A DNA stretch of 64,000 nucleotides from Actinomyces denticolens (GTDB taxonomy: Bacteria; Actinomycetota; Actinomycetes; Actinomycetales; Actinomycetaceae), in contig NZ_MVIW01000002.1 of the NCBI RefSeq assembly GCF_002072185.1, forward strand, positions 62,001 through 126,000, given 5' to 3'. Below are positions 1 to 8,454 of this stretch, in pieces. The notes under the pieces are model-generated. The model saw nothing but the letters and a program-made list of their open reading frames with translations, was not told the origin of the DNA and ran no database searches. The position numbers and the translations under genes are program-made. Every line of letters begins with the position of its first letter. The first letter of the stretch is position 1.

Positions 1-893
1 GACAGCAGGATCCCGTCGACGCCGAGGTCGACGAGCCGCTTGGAGTCCTGCACGTTCTGGACCCCTTTGACGATGATCTTGCCCTTCCACATCGAGCGGA
101 TGACGGAGAGGTCGGCGTCGGAGATCGTGGGGTCCATGACGGAGTCGAGCAACTCGCCCACCGTGCCGCCGGTGGACGACAGGGATGCGAACTCGAGCTT
201 CGGGGTGGTCAGGAAGTCGAACCACCAGCGCGGGTACATCGCCGTGTTGAGGACTGTCCCGGCGGTGATCTGCGGCGGGATGGAGAATCCGTTGCGCTTG
301 TCCCGCAGACGGGCGCCCGCAGTGGGCACGTCAACGGTGAACATGAGGGTGTCGAAGCCCGCCTTCTGCGCGCGCTCGACCAGGCCGTAGCAGATCTCGC
401 GCCGGCGGGTGACGTAGAGCTGGAACCAGTTGCGGCCGGTGGGATTGGCGGCGGCGACGTCCTCCATGGACGTGGTGCCCAGGGTCGACAGGCTGAAGGG
501 GATGCCGGCGGCACTGGCGGCGGTGGCCCCGGCGATCTCGCCCTCGGTCTGCATGAGGCGGGTGAATCCGGTGGGGGCGATGCCGAAGGGCAGGGAGGAG
601 CGCCCGCCGAGGATGGAGCAGGAGGTGTCGGTCTCCGGCGCGGGGCGCAGGATGTCCGGGTGCCATTCGATGTCCCGGAAGGCCTGGCGGGCGCGGCGCA
701 GGGAGATCTCCTCGTCGGCGGAGCCGTCGGTGTAGTCGAAGGCCGCGGCCGGCGTGCTGCGCTTGGCGATAGTGCGAAGGTCCCAGATCGTCTGGGCTGC
801 GGCGAGGCGGCGACGGCGCCCGTTGAAGTCTGGAGTCTTGAACTGCAGGAGCTCGAAGACCTCGGATGGTCTGGGGAACTGGCGCTTCACCAC
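1..893 (-). CDS. lldD: FMN-dependent L-lactate dehydrogenase / alpha-hydroxy-acid oxidase, C-terminus cut by window edge
   Basis: Oxidises L-lactate to pyruvate and passes electrons to the respiratory chain; family members are peripheral membrane flavoproteins. Reading down from position 893, the protein has the family N-terminus with FDYTDGSADEE, then GIAPTGFTRLMQ, an SLSTLGTTSMEDVA stretch, NWFQLYV, and near the window edge the FMN-contacting lysine in GKIIVKGV. About 297 residues are visible; the His/Arg catalytic region lies outside. The GTG at 893 is preceded at 901-906 by AAGAGG-type ribosome-binding sequence; a second GTG follows directly. Upstream lie a promoter and an iron-box-like site. 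It stands apart from the lutABC lactate operon of the same strand, so two lactate oxidation routes coexist. Family assignment is firm; L-lactate as substrate is inferred from context. Confidence 0.9.
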   Translation of the reverse strand, partial: MVKRQFPRPSEVFELLQFKTPDFNGRRRRLAAAQTIWDLRTIAKRSTPAAAFDYTDGSADEEISLRRARQAFRDIEWHPDILRPAPETDTSCSILGGRSSLPFGIAPTGFTRLMQTEGEIAGATAASAAGIPFSLSTLGTTSMEDVAAANPTGRNWFQLYVTRRREICYGLVERAQKAGFDTLMFTVDVPTAGARLRDKRNGFSIPPQITAGTVLNTAMYPRWWFDFLTTPKLEFASLSSTGGTVGELLDSVMDPTISDADLSVIRSMWKGKIIVKGVQNVQDSKRLVDLGVDGILL

Positions 894-992
894 GGGGCTA
901 CCTCTTTGTCGACTGGTGGTGCCGCAGTCGGCGATGGCCGCTGCGGCGATCGGATAAGGCCGGGACCTTGGTCTAGGTCTGGCGCACGCCGA

Positions 993-1021
993 AGTATGCT
1001 CTGCGACAGTCAAAATGGCAA
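993..1021 (-). promoter_or_regulatory. Candidate lldD promoter
   Basis: On the minus strand TTGCCA (1021-1016) and CATACT (998-993) are separated by exactly 17 bases, a good sigma-70-type layout. It would give an untranslated leader of roughly 90 bases before the GTG of lldD at 893. The -35 hexamer overlaps the iron-box-like palindrome at 1019-1037. Confidence 0.5.
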
Positions 1022-1037
1022 GGCAAGCCTTACCTGT
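1019..1037. promoter_or_regulatory. IdeR/DtxR-type iron box candidate
   Basis: Read on the minus strand the site contains AGGTAAGGCTTGCCTT, matching 12 of 19 positions of the IdeR/DtxR consensus TTAGGTTAGGCTAACCTAA as I recall it. It shares AGGTAAGGCTnnCCTT with the site at 37455-37473 in front of the iron transporter. It covers the -35 element of the lldD promoter candidate, which suggests iron-dependent repression of lldD. Confidence 0.5.
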
Positions 1038-1039
1038 GT

Positions 1040-1098
1040 GGGCGCCGGGGCGCGGATGCCCCGGCGCCCTCCGGGACAGGGGGCGTCGGGGCCTCCGG
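1040..1098 (-). terminator. GC-rich hairpin downstream of the polyol dehydrogenase
   Basis: Positions 1040-1051 and 1058-1069 form a perfect 12-bp inverted repeat with a 6-base loop. A second, overlapping pairing uses 1058-1069 and 1081-1098. The part from 1058 to 1098 is closely similar to the hairpin at 5334-5381. Both sit just after the last gene of a minus-strand operon, so a transcription terminator is likely, although no U-tract follows. Confidence 0.5.
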
Positions 1099-1172
1099 TA
1101 TCGCCGGCGAGCCCGATCATGGGGATCGGCGCGCTGGGGCTCTCCTGGGCCGTGGGGCGCCGTGACCGCGGC

Positions 1173-2624
1173 TCAGTCCTCGTTGAGCGTGGCCTCCATC
1201 CGGGCGCGCGCGCCCTGCTCCTTGATGGCGGCGAGCTCGGCGAGGAAGGCGGAGCGGAATCGCTCGTCGGCGTCCAGACCGGAGAAGATGTCGTCGTTGC
1301 TCAGGAAGGCGTCCTCCTCGCCGTCGCGCTGGCGCCGCCCGTAGTCCTCCAGGTGGTCCTGTGCGTCCGGGATCGGGTTCCCGGCCTCGTCCATGCCCTC
1401 GGCGCACCAGGCCCATGCGGCGCACAGCGCCGCGCCGAGGCGTATGGAGCGGCCCGCCTCCAGGTTCTCCCTGATGGTGGGCAGGACGAACTTGGGCATG
1501 CCGGAGGGCCCGAAGAAGGCCAGGCGCGCCAGGGTGTCGGCGATCGCCGCGTTCGTGAAGCGCTCGAACAGCGAGTCCACGTAGGCGGGCAGATCGATTC
1601 CCGGCACCGGGCGCAGTGTCGGCAGGGCCTCGCGCTCCAGGTAGGCGCGGGTCCAGGCGGCGATCTGCGGGTCGGCGGCGGCCTCGTGCCCGTAGGTCAT
1701 CCCCAGTGGTCTCCCCCAGTGCGCCAGCGCCTGGTGGGAGGCATTGAGCAGGCGCAGCTTCATGAGCTCGTAGGGGACGACGTCGGTCACCATCTGCACG
1801 CCGACCTCCTCGTACGGCGGGCGCCCGGCGGGGAACCCGTCCTCCAGCACCCACTGGGTGAAGGGCTCGGCCACGACCGGCCAGGCGTCGTCGACGCCGA
1901 GCTCGGAGCGCACCAGGGCGATGTCCTCCTCCGTGGTGCGGGGCGTGATCCGGTCCACCATGCAGTTGGGGAAGGAGACGCTCCTGTCGATCCAGTCGGC
2001 CAGCTCGGGGTCGCTCAGCCGGGCCTGGGAGACGATGGCGGTGCGGGCCACCTTCCCGTTGCCCGGCAGGTTGTCGCAGCTCATGACCGTGAACGGGGCC
2101 GTGCCCTCCTCACGGCGCCGCCGCAGGGCCTCCACGATGTAGCCGAAGGCCGTCGTCGGCTCGCCGGGGTTGGCGGCGTCGTGGACCGCGCCCTCGGCGT
2201 CGGCGCGGAAGACGCCGGTGGCGTCATCGATGTTGTAGCCGCCCTCGGTGACTGTCAGGGAGACGATGCGCGTGGTCGGCGCGGTGAGCGCGTCGAGCAC
2301 CTCGTCGCGGGCCTCGGGGGCGTAGAGATAGCGGTGGATGGAGCCGATGATCGAGGGCTCCAGATGGCCGTCGGGGTGCTTGAGGGTGAGCGAGTACAGG
2401 GTGTCCTGGCTGGTCAGGGCATCGCGCATGACGGCGTCGGCCGGGAGGAGCCCGACGCCGCAGATGCCCCAGTCCAGCGCCTTGCCCTCGCGCATGAGGC
2501 GGTCCACGTACATGGCGTGGTGGGCGCGGTGGAACCCCCCGACGCCGAAGTGGACGATCCCGGTGGTGATCGCCGAGCGGTCGTAGGTGGGGGCGAGGGG
2601 CGAGTCTGCGAGGCTGGTGGTCAT
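1173..2624 (-). CDS. Long-chain polyol dehydrogenase (mannitol 2-dehydrogenase / D-arabinitol 4-dehydrogenase family)
   Basis: NAD-dependent oxidation of a polyol to a ketose (mannitol to fructose, or D-arabinitol to D-xylulose). The 483-residue length fits the family. The N-terminus carries the nucleotide-binding stretch IVHFGVGGFHRAHH (about 23-36); the catalytic signature lies in MKLRLLNASHQ with Lys289, Asn294 and His297, spaced as in Pseudomonas mannitol 2-dehydrogenase. The ATG at 2624 follows a GGAGAG ribosome-binding site. It lies 160 bases downstream of a polyol permease and forms an apparent two-gene operon below a DeoR regulator. In Klebsiella the same family pair is DalD and DalT of the arabinitol operon, so D-arabinitol is at least as likely as mannitol; a xylulokinase for the product is at 49.1 kb. 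The exact substrate cannot be read from sequence. Confidence 0.85.
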   Translation of the reverse strand: MTTSLADSPLAPTYDRSAITTGIVHFGVGGFHRAHHAMYVDRLMREGKALDWGICGVGLLPADAVMRDALTSQDTLYSLTLKHPDGHLEPSIIGSIHRYLYAPEARDEVLDALTAPTTRIVSLTVTEGGYNIDDATGVFRADAEGAVHDAANPGEPTTAFGYIVEALRRRREEGTAPFTVMSCDNLPGNGKVARTAIVSQARLSDPELADWIDRSVSFPNCMVDRITPRTTEEDIALVRSELGVDDAWPVVAEPFTQWVLEDGFPAGRPPYEEVGVQMVTDVVPYELMKLRLLNASHQALAHWGRPLGMTYGHEAAADPQIAAWTRAYLEREALPTLRPVPGIDLPAYVDSLFERFTNAAIADTLARLAFFGPSGMPKFVLPTIRENLEAGRSIRLGAALCAAWAWCAEGMDEAGNPIPDAQDHLEDYGRRQRDGEEDAFLSNDDIFSGLDADERFRSAFLAELAAIKEQGARARMEATLNED

Positions 2625-2784
2625 GGTGCTCTCCTTGAGTCAGTAGGGGCGATACGGTGCAATATGGCGCAGTACGGGGATGGATGGCGAGGGATCTGGA
2701 CGGCTGCCGCGCCCATGGGCCGCCCGGCGGATGTCTGGGACCGCTCGTGCGCGGGCCGGGCGGTGCCCATGGGGCGCGGTCGCG

Positions 2785-4107
2785 TCAGGCGGCCGCGTGG
2801 CCGGCCTCCTCCTTCGGCTTGTCGGACAGCGCGGGCGCCGAGTGGAGGATTCGCGCGTTGCCGGGCAGTTTGAGTGCGAAGCACAGCAGGAAGGAGACGG
2901 CGTAGATGAAGGCCAGCGCCATCCCGGGCCAGAAATAGCCCTGCGCGGTGTTCTCGTCGCCCAGGAGCATGGTGACGATGGCGGGGCCGACGAATGCTCC
3001 CAGACCGGCCCCGAGGTTGAGGATGGCCAGGGCATTGCCGGTCTCGCCGTGCGCGTGGGCGACGAGCAGGGGAGTGGTGGGCACGTGCGCGCTCAGGCCG
3101 ATGCCGATCCCGGCGGTGCCGATCGCGATGAGGAAGAAGTTCGGTCCTGCGATGATCGGGATGAAGTACATGTACACCAGGGACGCGAAAGTAATCGGCG
3201 TGGCTGCCCACTGCAGGGTGTTCCTCCATCCGATCCGGTCGCCTGCCACGCCCCAGAAGACGTCGCCGATGATCGCGACCAGGCCGAACACCGAGAACTC
3301 GAGGATCGCCTGGGACTCCGGCATTCCGAATACCTTGTGGAGGTAGACGACGTAGTAGGCCTGCATTCCGTACTGGCCGGAGAGGTTGATGATCTTGACG
3401 ATGCCGCCGATCGACACCTTGGGGTAGCGCCAGAGGACGGACACCGCCGAGCCGACCGACTTGGCGATCGAGATCCCGGAGGTCTGCGTCGCCGAGGGGT
3501 GCAGTCGCAGGAAGAGCATCGTGATAATGCCGCCGATGGCCGCGAGGATCCAGCCGGCCCACAGAGTGGCGATGTGGCCGATGGCCGGCAGGAAGAAGCT
3601 CGAGAAGTAGGAGCCGAGGAACTGCATGCCCAGGGAGAAGGCGAACCAGAACCAGCCGGAGACCGAGGACTGGCGCTCCGGGGGCGTGACCATCATGGTC
3701 CAGGTGAGGTAGCCGTAGGCGAACATGGGGTAGCCGAATCCGCGCAGCCCGTAGAACAGGAGGACGAGCGGCATCGAGTGGCTGGGGATCCCGACGAGGA
3801 TGAACAGGGCGTCGAAGATGAGGAAGGACATCAGGCCGGTGAGCATGACGGCGCGGCAGCCCAGGGCGTCGCACAGCGCTCCGGAGAGGAACGCGGCGAT
3901 CGCGACGATGACGCCGTAGAAGGAGACGATGGTCGACCCCTGCGCCACCGTGAACCCGACGTCGTCGGAGGAGAAGTAGTTCGTGATCCACACGGCCTCG
4001 ATTCCGTCGCCGATCACGAAGATGACGACGCCGAGGAAGCCGAGGGCGAGGTTGGTGGGGAATCCAGTCTTCTGGATCGCTGCGATAACAGGATTGGAGC
4101 TAGGCAT
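2785..4107 (-). CDS. MFS polyol permease (RbtT/DalT-like)
   Basis: Predicted proton-coupled uptake of a polyol across the cytoplasmic membrane. The 440-residue protein has about 12 hydrophobic segments. The family loop between helices 2 and 3 reads SGALCDALGCRAVMLTG, and the matching loop in the second half reads GVAGDRIGWRNTLQ. The GLRGFGYPMFAYGYLTW stretch resembles ribitol and arabinitol permeases. The ATG at 4107 has only weak ribosome-binding sequence. Its partner downstream is the polyol dehydrogenase, so the carried compound is probably that enzyme's substrate. A palindromic operator candidate at 4150-4165 lies about 45 bases upstream. Substrate range is inference from family memory and gene pairing. 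Confidence 0.8.
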   Translation of the reverse strand: MPSSNPVIAAIQKTGFPTNLALGFLGVVIFVIGDGIEAVWITNYFSSDDVGFTVAQGSTIVSFYGVIVAIAAFLSGALCDALGCRAVMLTGLMSFLIFDALFILVGIPSHSMPLVLLFYGLRGFGYPMFAYGYLTWTMMVTPPERQSSVSGWFWFAFSLGMQFLGSYFSSFFLPAIGHIATLWAGWILAAIGGIITMLFLRLHPSATQTSGISIAKSVGSAVSVLWRYPKVSIGGIVKIINLSGQYGMQAYYVVYLHKVFGMPESQAILEFSVFGLVAIIGDVFWGVAGDRIGWRNTLQWAATPITFASLVYMYFIPIIAGPNFFLIAIGTAGIGIGLSAHVPTTPLLVAHAHGETGNALAILNLGAGLGAFVGPAIVTMLLGDENTAQGYFWPGMALAFIYAVSFLLCFALKLPGNARILHSAPALSDKPKEEAGHAAA

Positions 4108-4149
4108 TCAAGGCTCGTTTCGACGGGACTGCGTTGTCTTGGATGTCGT

Positions 4150-4165
4150 GTCAGATCCTTCTGAC
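4150..4165. promoter_or_regulatory. Operator candidate upstream of the polyol permease
   Basis: GTCAGATCCTTCTGAC is a perfect palindrome with 6-bp arms and a 4-base centre, about 45 bases before the permease start and facing the DeoR gene. It is a reasonable binding site for that regulator. The rest of 4108-4437 holds GC-rich sequence, including a G/C-run segment at 4380-4420 downstream of the DeoR gene that may act in termination; I see no gene there. Confidence 0.4.
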
Positions 4166-4437
4166 GGATCCAGCATCGCCGATCGGAGCATGCCTGGTAG
4201 TGACCAGTCGAGGATTCCCGACTGCCGATTCACCGTTGGGGGCCGATCCTCGCGTCGATTCCGCCGGCGCGGCTGAGCGGCCCCGGTGATGCTCCGGGAT
4301 GACCGGTTCGCCGTGCCCGGATGACCGTTATCGACCGGATCGGTGCCCGCTGAGCGGCAGGGCCGGGCCGGGCGGGCCGACCCGCCCTCGAGGGGGGCGG
4401 GGGGGGCGGCCCGCCGCGGCCACTGGGCGGATCCTGG

Positions 4438-5289
4438 TCAGACCCGATCCAGCCGTCCCCCGGCGTCGACGATCCGGCGGGCGATCGATGAGCGCAGCTC
4501 GGTGCCGGTGATGATGCGCTCGAACTGGCGCGCGTGTCCGAAGCGGCACAGGGTGGAGCGCGCGAACTTCGTATGCGAGCCCACGAACAGCGCCCGCTGG
4601 GACACGGACAGCGCCGTCTCCTTGACCTCGGCCACTGAGGCATGGGGCGTGGTGAGCCACCCATCCAGATCCACCCCGTTGGCGCCGATGATGGCCAGGT
4701 CGGGCTGCATGTCGCGCAGCATTCTCGTGGCCCACCGCTCGACGCTGGCAGCGGTCACATGGCGCACCCGGCCGCCCAGCACGATCACCGTGGTGCGGGG
4801 GCGCTCGCACATCTCCAGGGCCGTGGGCAGGGAGGCGGTGATGATCGTCAGATCCCGGTCCGTGGGCAGGGTCCGGCCGACGAGGAGCGGGTGGAAGCCC
4901 TCGTCGAGGAAGACGGTGTCGGCGGCGCCCAGCCGATCGACGGCGGCCTGGGCGATGCGCTCCTTCTCATCGGCCAGGTGGTCCTTCCTGTAGGTCAGGG
5001 TCGACTCGAAACTGGAGGCCTCGGCGATCCTCACCCGCCCGTAGGAACGGGTGATCGCATGCGTGTCCTCGAGCTCGCGCAGATCGCGCCGGATGGTCTC
5101 CACGGAGACCCCGAAGAGGCCGGGCAGGGAGGATACGGCCGCCTCGCCGGTGGCCCTGAGATGGGCGAGGATCGCCTTGCGCCGCTCGGGCGCACCCAAC
5201 TGCTCCCCGTGCCGACCGGTCGGCGTGAGGGGCCGCCTGCCCTCGAGATGCGACGGATCCGCTGTGATCTCAGTGCCCATGCCCTCCAT
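4438..5289 (-). CDS. DeoR/GlpR-family transcriptional regulator
   Basis: Probably a repressor of the adjacent polyol permease-dehydrogenase pair, released by a phosphorylated sugar. The N-terminal winged helix-turn-helix includes RRKAILAHLRATGEAAVSSL and the family recognition stretch SVETIRRDLRELE (about 60-72). It is followed by the DeoR sensor domain with DTVFLDEGF, an IITASLPTALEM stretch and GGRVRHVTAASV. At 283 residues it is slightly long; the first 30 residues are extra. The start at 5289 lacks a ribosome-binding site; another ATG at 5280 follows GGAGGG too closely. A TGACAT hexamer ends 6 bases before 5289, so a leaderless start is possible. The inducer is unknown. Confidence 0.85.
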   Translation of the reverse strand: MEGMGTEITADPSHLEGRRPLTPTGRHGEQLGAPERRKAILAHLRATGEAAVSSLPGLFGVSVETIRRDLRELEDTHAITRSYGRVRIAEASSFESTLTYRKDHLADEKERIAQAAVDRLGAADTVFLDEGFHPLLVGRTLPTDRDLTIITASLPTALEMCERPRTTVIVLGGRVRHVTAASVERWATRMLRDMQPDLAIIGANGVDLDGWLTTPHASVAEVKETALSVSQRALFVGSHTKFARSTLCRFGHARQFERIITGTELRSSIARRIVDAGGRLDRV

Positions 5290-5333
5290 CGTGGCATGTC
5301 AGCGGCGGATATGGGAGGGGAGCGGGGGATGCG

Positions 5334-5381
5334 CGGAGGCCCCGGCGCCCTCTGGGACAGGGATGGGCGCCGGGACCTCCG
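5334..5381 (-). terminator. Hairpin after the lut operon
   Basis: Arms 5334-5350 and 5365-5381 pair at 16 of 17 positions around a 14-base loop. It lies about 75 bases after the lutC stop on the same strand. The sequence is a near-copy of the hairpin at 1058-1098, so the two appear to be one repeated terminator unit. Confidence 0.55.
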
Positions 5382-5456
5382 GTTCTCCACGGCCCGAGGG
5401 TGAACATCCCGGGCGGTGGAGCCTTGGGCGGGGCTGGATCGCATCCGGCCCCGCGG

Positions 5457-6107
5457 TCAGTGCGCGATCACGACCCCCAGGTTGCGGGGCCCGTGGACCC
5501 CGTTGACGCGGATGAGCTCGATGTCGCTCGTGGCCGACGGGCCGGCGACCCAGGTGGTCGGGCGGGTCGGGTTCTCCCCCAGGATGTCCACGGCCTGCGG
5601 CACCGTGGGCTGGATCGACTCGCGCTCCAGGATGATGACGTGGCGGTCGGGCACCAGGGAGATCGCGCGGCGCCCCTGATCGGGCTCGCCATCGAGGCAG
5701 ATCGTGCCCGACAGGGAGATCGCGGTGCGCGAGCAGGTGACGACGGCGTCGATCCCGTCGAGCTCGAGCGTGGGGATCGGGTCCTGACGGGAGTCCTCGC
5801 GGACGGTGCGCCCGTTCCTCGCCGCGGCCTCCTTGTAGGCCTGCGGGAGCCCTGAGGGGACCACGACGGTTGTCGCGTCGGCCAGGAGGGCGTCGATGGC
5901 GTCGAGGATGCCGGCGTCCTTCGTCTCGACCCGCACAACGGCGTTGTAGTCCTCCAGTTTCTCCACCATCTCCGCCACGACGGGCTCGGAGCCGGGCGGA
6001 TTGACTCCCTGGCGCGTGTAGGCGCGCGGGACGGGCGCGGCCGGGGCGGTCTGGGAGCGGGAGATCGCCTCCCGGGCTCGCGAGAGGATCACGCTGCGGG
6101 CGTCCAT
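5457..6107 (-). CDS. lutC: Lactate utilization protein C (LUD domain)
   Basis: Third subunit of the LutABC complex, which oxidises L-lactate to pyruvate with iron-sulfur clusters in many Gram-positive bacteria. The 216-residue protein is a single LUD domain: MDARSVILSRAREAI at the N-terminus, ADATTVVVPSGLP in the middle, DAVVTCSRTAISLSGTI, a DRHVIILERESI strand and the C-terminal GPSATSDIELIRVNGVHGP motif typical of LutC. The ATG at 6107 shares one base with the lutB stop (TGATG), which signals translational coupling; an in-frame upstream start would run through lutB and is rejected. It is the last gene of lutA-lutB-lutC and is followed by a hairpin at 5334-5381. Confidence 0.93.
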   Translation of the reverse strand: MDARSVILSRAREAISRSQTAPAAPVPRAYTRQGVNPPGSEPVVAEMVEKLEDYNAVVRVETKDAGILDAIDALLADATTVVVPSGLPQAYKEAAARNGRTVREDSRQDPIPTLELDGIDAVVTCSRTAISLSGTICLDGEPDQGRRAISLVPDRHVIILERESIQPTVPQAVDILGENPTRPTTWVAGPSATSDIELIRVNGVHGPRNLGVVIAH

Positions 6108-7660
6108 CACTTGGCCTCCTTGCTGCTCGCGGTCGACTGCGGGTGCGTGCGCCTCCACCACTCGCGGAAGGTCTCCGCGGGGGCGGCGGGCACGTCGCGA
6201 GTGCCCGTCCACATCGAGGCGGGGAAGGGCAGGGAGCCGATCTTGCCGTCACGGTCGATCAGGCGCGTGGCCTTGATCGCCTTCGTGGCCGTGGTCCAGA
6301 CCCTGCTGCTCTTCATCACGGGGGTGGTGACCCCCATGGCCACGTCCCACATGTCGGGGAGGATCTTGCGCTTGACGTCGACCGTCCTGGCGCGCAGGTG
6401 GACGAGGATCGTCGGGATGTCGATCTTGACGGGGCAGACCTCGCCGCAGGCCCCGCACAGGGTGGAGGCGTAGGGCAGGGTGTGGACCGGATCGTCGTCG
6501 GACAGGCCCTGGGTCAGCTGGGGGGTGAGGATCGCGCCGATGGGCCCGGGGTAGACCGATCCGTAGGCGTGGCCGCCCGTGTGCTGGTAGACGGGGCAGA
6601 TGTTCATGCACGAGCCGCAGCGGATGCAGTGCAGCGCCTCGCGGCCGATCGGGTCGGACAGGGCCTTGGTGCGCCCGTTGTCCATGAGGATGAGGTGGAA
6701 CTCCTGGGGGCCGTCGCCCTCGGTGACGCCCGTCCACATGGACGTGTAGGGGTTCATCCGCTCGCCTGTGGCCGAGCGCGGCAGGAGCTGGGAGAAGATC
6801 TCGACGTCCTGGAAGCGCGGGACGAGCTTCTCGATGCCCATGAGGGTGATGAGCGTGTCCGGCAGGGTCAGGCACATGCGGCCGTTGCCCTCGGACTCGA
6901 ACACGGAGACGGTCCCGGTCTCGGCCACGCCCATGTTGGTGCCGGAGACGGCCACCTTGGCGTGGAGGAACTTCTTGCGCAGATGGGCGCGGGCGGCGGC
7001 CGTGAGCTCCTTGGGATCGTCGGAGAGATCGGCCGGGGCGTCGCCCATGCGGTCCAGGAAGATGCCGCGGACCTCGGAGCGGTTGCGGTGGATGGCCGGG
7101 ACGACGACGTGCGAGGGCATGTCGTCGGCGAGTTGGACGATCATCTCGGCGAGGTCGGTCTCGTTGGCGAAGATGCCCTCGGCCTTGAGGTGCTCGTTGA
7201 GGTTGGTCTCCTGGGTGGCCATCGACTTGATCTTGACGATCTCGTCGACGCCCTTGGATTTGATGATCTCGGTGACGATGGCGTTGGCCTCGGCGGCATC
7301 GCGCGCCCAGTGGACGATTCCGCCCCGGGCGGTCACGTTGGCCTCGAACTGCTCCAGGAGCTCGGGAAGGTTGCTCATCACCTCGTTCTTGACGGCGGAG
7401 GCGGCGTCGCGCAGGTCCTCCCAGTCGGGCATCTCCTCCACGCGCATGGCGCGCTTTCCCCGGATGGTGCGGGTGGCGTGGCCGAGGTTGCGGCGCATCT
7501 GCGTGTTCTGCAGGGTGCGGTGCGCTCCCTTGGTGAAGGTGGTGCCCCAGCGCAGGGGGTCCGTGGGGACGTCCACGGTGGTCGCCCAGCCGCCGGTGTG
7601 GGGACGGTCCTCGGGGCGCTGGTCCGCGCCCGCGGGCATGCCCAGGAATGTCTGGCTCAT
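6107..7660 (-). CDS. lutB: Lactate utilization iron-sulfur protein B
   Basis: Electron-transfer subunit of the LutABC lactate oxidase system. The protein has 517 residues with an N-terminal LUD-type domain (from about residue 60 to 300), then two ferredoxin-like [4Fe-4S] motifs, CIRCGSCMNICP and CGACGEVCPV, and a C-terminal tail with WWRRTHPQ. The ATG at 7660 overlaps the lutA stop as ATGA, and its stop overlaps lutC, so the three subunits are translationally coupled. A longer in-frame reading upstream only shadows lutA. The function as lactate oxidase part is known for B. subtilis LutABC; here it is supported by the neighbouring lactate permease. Confidence 0.95.
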   Translation of the reverse strand: MSQTFLGMPAGADQRPEDRPHTGGWATTVDVPTDPLRWGTTFTKGAHRTLQNTQMRRNLGHATRTIRGKRAMRVEEMPDWEDLRDAASAVKNEVMSNLPELLEQFEANVTARGGIVHWARDAAEANAIVTEIIKSKGVDEIVKIKSMATQETNLNEHLKAEGIFANETDLAEMIVQLADDMPSHVVVPAIHRNRSEVRGIFLDRMGDAPADLSDDPKELTAAARAHLRKKFLHAKVAVSGTNMGVAETGTVSVFESEGNGRMCLTLPDTLITLMGIEKLVPRFQDVEIFSQLLPRSATGERMNPYTSMWTGVTEGDGPQEFHLILMDNGRTKALSDPIGREALHCIRCGSCMNICPVYQHTGGHAYGSVYPGPIGAILTPQLTQGLSDDDPVHTLPYASTLCGACGEVCPVKIDIPTILVHLRARTVDVKRKILPDMWDVAMGVTTPVMKSSRVWTTATKAIKATRLIDRDGKIGSLPFPASMWTGTRDVPAAPAETFREWWRRTHPQSTASSKEAK

Positions 7661-8454
7661 CGGGCCACCCCCGCATCCGCCTGGAAGGCGACGTTGCCGA
7701 TGAAGGGGGCGTCCTTCGTCGAGGCGAGGATCTCCGCGAGGTGCATGATCCGCACGCCCGAGTTCAAGCGGGACAGCCCGCCGCCGATGTGCATGAGGCA
7801 GGAGTAGTCGCCCGCGCACAGGATCTCGGCCTTCGTGGCCTTCACATTGGCGACCTTCTCGGTGAGCATCGCCGTGGACGTCTCGTGGTTCTTCATGGAG
7901 AAGGTGCCGCCGAACCCGCAGCAGACGTCCGCGTCGGGCAGGTCGACGAGGTCGATGCCCTCGACGGCGCGCAGCAGCGTGTAGGGGCGGTCCCCGACCT
8001 TCGCGATGCGCATCGAGTGGCAGGTGGGGTGGTAGGTGACGCGGTGGGGGAAGTAGGCGCCGACATCCGTCAGTCCGAGGACGTCGACGAGCAGCTCGGA
8101 TAGGTCGTAGGTCCGCTCGGCGACGGCGTTGGCCCGTTTGGCCAGGTCGTGGTCGCCCACGTGCTCGGCCACGAGGGCCTGCTCGTGGCGGGTCGCCCCG
8201 GTGCAGGAGCCCGAGGGGACGACGATGGCGTCCCACTCGCCGTCGAGCACGGGCTCGAAGGTCCTCACATGGTTGCGGATGAGCTTGGCGCCCTGCTTGA
8301 AATACCCGGTGTTCGCGTGCATCTGGCCGCAGCAGACCTGCCCCTCGGGGAAGACGACCTCATGGCCGAGCCTCTCCAGGAGCGTGACGGTCGCCTGCGG
8401 CGCTTGCGGGAACATGGTGTCCGCGATGCAGGTCGCGAAGAGCGCGATACGCAC
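7657..8454 (-). CDS. lutA: Lactate utilization protein A (CCG-domain Fe-S protein)
   Basis: First subunit of LutABC. The 265-residue protein has two CCG domains: VVFPEGQVCCGQMHANTGY in the first half and VDLPDADVCCGFGG in the second, with additional paired cysteines in GSCTG and HPTCHSMR; these cysteines ligate iron-sulfur or heterodisulfide-type clusters. The start is GTG at 8454, with AGGGAGG about 8 bases upstream. It heads the operon lutA-lutB-lutC; the lactate permease gene lies upstream on the same strand but behind its own hairpin at 8726-8762, so lutA probably has its own promoter in 8455-8725. The LutA assignment is firm. Confidence 0.95.
   Translation of the reverse strand: MRIALFATCIADTMFPQAPQATVTLLERLGHEVVFPEGQVCCGQMHANTGYFKQGAKLIRNHVRTFEPVLDGEWDAIVVPSGSCTGATRHEQALVAEHVGDHDLAKRANAVAERTYDLSELLVDVLGLTDVGAYFPHRVTYHPTCHSMRIAKVGDRPYTLLRAVEGIDLVDLPDADVCCGFGGTFSMKNHETSTAMLTEKVANVKATKAEILCAGDYSCLMHIGGGLSRLNSGVRIMHLAEILASTKDAPFIGNVAFQADAGVAR

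Noticed and set aside
660-2873. Long + strand open frame opposite the polyol dehydrogenase (about 740 codons)
   Set aside because: It lies antisense to a clearly conserved dehydrogenase, has Gly/Val/Arg-rich composition and no recognisable motif. High GC content makes such frames common.
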